Shown one piece after another: positions 10,755 to 18,210 of a DNA stretch of 18,210 nt. Numbering within the stretch: position 1 is the stretch's first letter; each line of letters opens with the position of its first letter. Source of the DNA: Neolecta irregularis DAH-3 (Eukaryota > Ascomycota > Neolectomycetes > Neolectales > Neolectaceae); the NCBI GenBank assembly GCA_001929475.1, contig LXFE01000426.1, positions 1-18,210 on the forward strand, given 5' to 3'. The translations under genes were made by a program, and so were the position numbers. The notes under the pieces were generated by a model. The model ran no database searches, had not been told where the DNA came from, and saw nothing but the letters and a program-made list of their open reading frames with translations.

Positions 10755-11209
10755 AGGACGCTGCCCTCTTCGCGCGCGGCGCCTGCAGGTGATCAAAAAG
10801 TCCGCTGCAGCCTCCAACACATCTCTCCACCCTGAACTACCTGTGTCTCTGCCCTACCACCACTACTACCACCACAACCACTTATCTCTACTTTCTACTT
10901 TCTACTCTTCGCTGCCCGTGGTGCATTCCCCGCTGTATTCTACGGGTGTTGGCTGCGACATGATGGCGACAGGTCTTAGCACCGATGTCCTTCAAGACCA
11001 GAAGCCTGAGCACGCGGTGAATCTCTACGGGTACGAGCATTTTTGTTTCTTGAAGCCTGCTGTCGGATTCAGTGCTGTCGTACAATGTCAGTTAACCGTT
11101 CTGCTCCAGCCACGGCTTCAAAGCTCTCTTATCTTTTTTGAACATATGTTTACGTATTTTTTATAGCAAAGAATCAATTATCGATCATAAGCCAACTTCG
11201 ATCGATACG

Positions 11210-15159
<3,950 letters not shown>

Positions 15160-15534
15160 GACCATATTTTCGACCTTTGATTCTGTATTATCTTTCACTT
15201 TCCCAATCACTCAGTTTATGCTTGAAAATTACATCTGTTGTTTTATATTTACTCACTATTGTTTAAGCTATATACTCTGTGTTATATGTCCATGGTTCCC
15301 AGTGCTTCTCACCTCCGAACTTTGAAAACGATGCGTTGCTGAATCCAGAAATTCCAGATTTCGAGCTATAGCTATGAATATCCATAAAGGTGGCGTAAAC
15401 ATATATTTGCAAAGGTAATCAGCATCACCGGGATAGGAAGGACGGGTATTCCTTGTTCAAGAAGGACGGGTATTTCTTCAACATAGGTTTTCATATCGTC
15501 ACCTCTGATGGAAAACCTATATGATAAATCTTGA
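15160..15534. other. RVB1 3' region, no gene seen
   Basis: AT-rich sequence holding the RVB1 3' end and, at its right, sequence continuous with the decayed kinesin. No intact coding sequence. It contains a 24-bp tandem duplication (separate entry). Confidence 0.4.
15437..15484. repeat. Two tandem copies of a 24-bp unit
   Basis: GAAGGACGGGTATTCCTT starts the first copy and GAAGGACGGGTATTTCTT the second, exactly 24 bp apart; the last six bases of each unit differ. Read on the minus strand it gives IPVLLEQ followed by GIPVLP in one frame, which may be residual or chance. Confidence 0.7.
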
Positions 15535-16811
15535 ACTAATAATGACTGGTTGTTGACTTGTCACTCGTTTGTAATTTTGCGATTCTAGCATAGAGATTTG
15601 CATTCAAGCTTTTGATAGATGAAAATTTACTCTCTTCTCTAGCAAGAGACTTTCAGTCGAGCATAACTTAGTTCGAGTGCTCGACAAAGTAGACTCTAGA
15701 GTCTGAATGGTCTTCTCATATTCTAACAAGGAAACGGTTGAACATCTAAAACAAACCTAAGTCAACAGCCTCTGCGATGGAGGTTGACCGTTGAATGCGA
15801 TTCATAACATATTCAACATCTTCTCTGTCTTGAAGTGGCGAAGCCATAACACTTTCATGCTGATGTTTAGAAAGATCGGAAAAGAGTTTGGCATGACGAT
15901 TACCGAGAGTTACATAGTTCTCTTGTAGGTCTAAGAGCTGGTTTCGTAGTTCAATTTGTCTTTCGCTATTGCGCTCTAAGCGGACGCCATCATTAAAATT
16001 TGATCGGCGAGCCACTTTTCGTAAGGCTGCAATTTCCGCTCGAAACTTTTCGATAACATCTCGGAGATCGCCTTCTTCTACGAGTTCCTGGATTTGTGGC
16101 TTTAACTGAATAGCTCGAGCACGTTGCGCATACTGCACATAATCAAAATTAAGCCAAATGCATACTTGAATGGCATTTAAAAGAATGATATTCTGCAGGA
16201 TTGATACAAGCAATCGTGTATGTGATTGCGTTTCCTCCAAGCGAATCTTGAAGCAGCCTTGTGAGCTTTGAGTCACGATAAGTGATACGAGTCTGATTTC
16301 TGGAAGACAACTGAGAGATAAATTTTCCAAGTGCTGCAAGTCCGGCATTAATCGAGATTCCTTCTTTTGCTCTCTCGCTCATAGCCCCTGTATTTTTCAA
16401 ACGCTCGCTACCTGCAAGATCGACGAAATGCAACTCGCTGGTCACAGTTGATAATATTTCGACATTAGCATCTGTACCACGCCTTTCTCCAACTGAATTC
16501 TGGCGAGAAGTCTTGGGACGGCGATGTACAAGGTTAACACTGAAGACTGCATGTGAACGAGATGCTAAGCGTTGATATTGGTTTGACGAATTTGAGAACC
16601 CAGATCCAATGCACTATGATGTTAGTAACCCACATGTTCTAGTACATTACTTGTACTTTATTTCACATGGAGAACAATTTTGAATTCCTCCATATCTGGA
16701 ATGTATATCTTAGGGCCACGCATGTCAAACACGTGGACAGGCGCCGAGGTCGGTGTATATTCAGGTTTTAAGACGATACCGTTTACACGGATTAGATCAA
16801 GTACACAAACT
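15535..16811 (-). pseudogene. Decayed, 5'-truncated kinesin
   Basis: The C-terminal half of a kinesin motor is unmistakable: SRSHAVFSVNL, HFVDLAGSERLKNTG (switch II), EGISIN.GLAALG, TYRDSKLTRLLQDSLGGN and YAQRARAIQ, then coiled coil. The ATP P-loop (GQTGSGKT type) and the rest of the N-terminal motor are absent upstream, where an unrelated gene lies. Breaks seen: LDLGSQIRQTNINA runs into TAG at 16565-16567, one frame away from the following ASRSHAVF; at TTTTAAA (16176-16182) the frame shifts between INPAEYH and LNAIQ; the coiled coil hits TGA at 15604-15606 but continues as ARIAKLQ in another frame. Two short introns still look spliceable (16133-16165, 33 nt; 15723-15756, 34 nt). Together these point to a pseudogene. 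The subfamily is unclear; it may be kinesin-4-like. Confidence 0.8.
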
Positions 16812-16886
16812 GCTAAACAATTGGCTATCTAACAAGACAGCACGGGTGCCTGCAATCCTTGTCGGCAAGGCTCCTGTAATATATTC

Positions 16887-18210
16887 TCAAGTATTATTGT
16901 TGGCTAGAATGACTGTATCCATGTAATGTGGTCGTAATCGGCTGTTGCTTATTTGAGATCGAGCTGAACTGGACCTCATGTTCTTCTCATAGTCGTTAAA
17001 GACAACGATTGCCATGAGATCGCGAATGAATGGTGTAGCTCTTGTCGGTTCATGAAATGTACATGTCGTATGGTAAGGTTGATGAGGCCTAAGTAATATT
17101 TCTGCCACCTTGAGAACAACTTTTGTTATCACCACTTCCACATCCGCATGTTGGAACTGCTCGATTTGATCATTGGCGCCGAAAGGAATCATGAATTTGA
17201 AATCTGAAAAGATTTCCTGATACTTCACCCAAATATCCTCAAAATCATTGGCACTTTTGTCAAAGATTTCAAATGTCTGTGCTTCAACTACATAGTCAGT
17301 TTCATCGTCGTCATTTTTAGCTGGAGGGCCCCATATTATAATGTACCCTCCGAGGCGAGGGAAACCAACGAGTAGTTGCATATCTTTTTCGACAAAAGTT
17401 AAATACCGATGTTCCTCATTAAAATCAATGGGAATTCCTCCATGTATATTCCCGCTGAGTATTTGTAGAAAAGTCAACGCCATATCTTGAAAGTCCTGTG
17501 GTGAAGAGCAACTTTTCGAAGGAACTGCCCATGAATCTAGGTCCTTGCTTTGAGTAGGAGTCTTTTCTCCGGCTTCCTGATTCACTCTGCGTTTTTTGCG
17601 CGCTGGCCCTTCATTTTCGTTGTGTCCCTTTTCTTGACCATTGAAAGTTGACAGAATATTATTCGCAAAATATAATGACATTGGATCGGTGGCATGCATC
17701 GCAATGTTCCTGCACAAGAGTAAAAGAGGCAGGTAGAATGCTTCACTGGCCGCCTGAGAGAATACTGAAGATCCCCCATATTTTTTTAACATATCCGTCG
17801 CCCACTCTTCTCCTGATTTATTTTTCATATCGCGAGAAATATCTTTGAGAGATAATGTTCGTTGTTCACGAATACTTGAATATCAGACTTTCCATTCAAT
17901 CGCAGGTGATTACTTGTACACTGCTTTCACAACTCTAGAAGTAGGGGCTAGTTGAGTCTGAATTTCTGATGAATAGGTGCCAAATTTCAGACATTCGACG
18001 CGCTTCTCGAGCACTAATATGATGAAGGACTTGCAAATATACCGATTATTGTAGCATTGCTTTGCACATTTGGATGTTGCAACTTCCACACTCATGCTTT
18101 TCCCCCGCAACCATGAGTCTACTGGATTCTCAAAAAATACATCTTTGCCGAAAACATCATTAGACTTCTCGAAATGATCGTCGAGAAAAGATGCAGTGCA
18201 AATAACGTTC
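16887..18210 (-). CDS. Unrecognised protein, 5'-incomplete
   Basis: Two exon segments, from beyond the right edge to 17914 and 17874-16887, are joined across a 39-nt intron (17875-17913, GTAATC donor, CTGAT before the CAAG acceptor). Splicing gives AVYNIREQRTLSLKDISRDM and links two long open frames of similar codon use, so I take it as one gene of at least 428 residues. Visible features: FLDDHFEKSNDVFGKDVFFENP near the edge, a basic patch ARKKRRVN that could be a nuclear localisation signal, a hydrophobic patterned block (YIIIWGPP), and acidic stretches. No domain, signal peptide or membrane helix is recognised, and I assign no function. The true start lies outside the window. The C-terminus at 16887 is provisional; a 40-nt alternative intron could extend it slightly. 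Confidence 0.6.

Noticed and set aside
16176-16182. Programmed -1 frameshift signal in the kinesin
   Set aside because: The needed shift is +1, TTTTAAA does not follow the X-XXY-YYZ rule, and other stops and the missing P-loop make decay more likely.

Overview
The window is nuclear DNA from a fungus. It shows dense spliceosomal introns, single-copy eukaryotic housekeeping genes (RPB3, COX11, ATE1, GEP3, BDF1, RVB1), a WSC-domain secreted protein and a GPR1/FUN34/YaaH-family acetate transporter homologue. The RPB3, GEP3 and BDF1 sequences look ascomycete-like, but I cannot name the species. The most distinctive property is intron size. I placed 31 coding introns in nine genes plus two in a pseudogene by restoring conserved protein sequence across frame breaks, and every one is 25-39 nt long. 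Two of them are GC-AG. Many carry a CTGAC or CTAAC-like branch site 5-8 nt before the acceptor AG.

Layout. 26-766 (+): intronless, very GC-rich acetate transporter-family gene. 809-1303 (-): small TAF3-like TFIID histone-fold subunit. 1382-2518 (+): RPB3, diverging from TAF3 across a 78-bp shared promoter with three AACGTGA boxes. 2557-3333 (+): COX11, 38 bp after RPB3. 3334-4735 (-): ATE1, whose stop codon directly abuts the COX11 stop. 5025-6541 (-): GEP3/YqeH-type mitochondrial GTPase. 6542-9013: a gene-poor stretch, first pyrimidine-rich and then AT-rich. 9014-9917 (+): secreted two-WSC-domain protein. 9918-11209: intergenic, with the BDF1 TATA box and leader. 11210-13409 (+): BDF1 (BET double bromodomain plus ET). 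13541-15159 (+): RVB1 AAA+ ATPase. 15535-16811 (-): a decayed, 5'-truncated kinesin. 16887 to the right edge (-): an unrecognised protein, 5'-incomplete.

Functionally, TAF3, RPB3, BDF1 and RVB1 belong to Pol II transcription and chromatin (TFIID, the polymerase core, the BET acetyl-histone reader, and the SWR1/INO80 ATPase module). COX11 and GEP3 act in mitochondria, in copper delivery to cytochrome oxidase and in mitoribosome assembly. ATE1 belongs to the N-degron pathway. I found no CRISPR array, tRNA, rRNA, complete transposon or defence system. What merits follow-up is the ultrashort-intron architecture, the extreme packing of RPB3-COX11-ATE1, the decaying kinesin beside intact genes, and the sharp composition changes.
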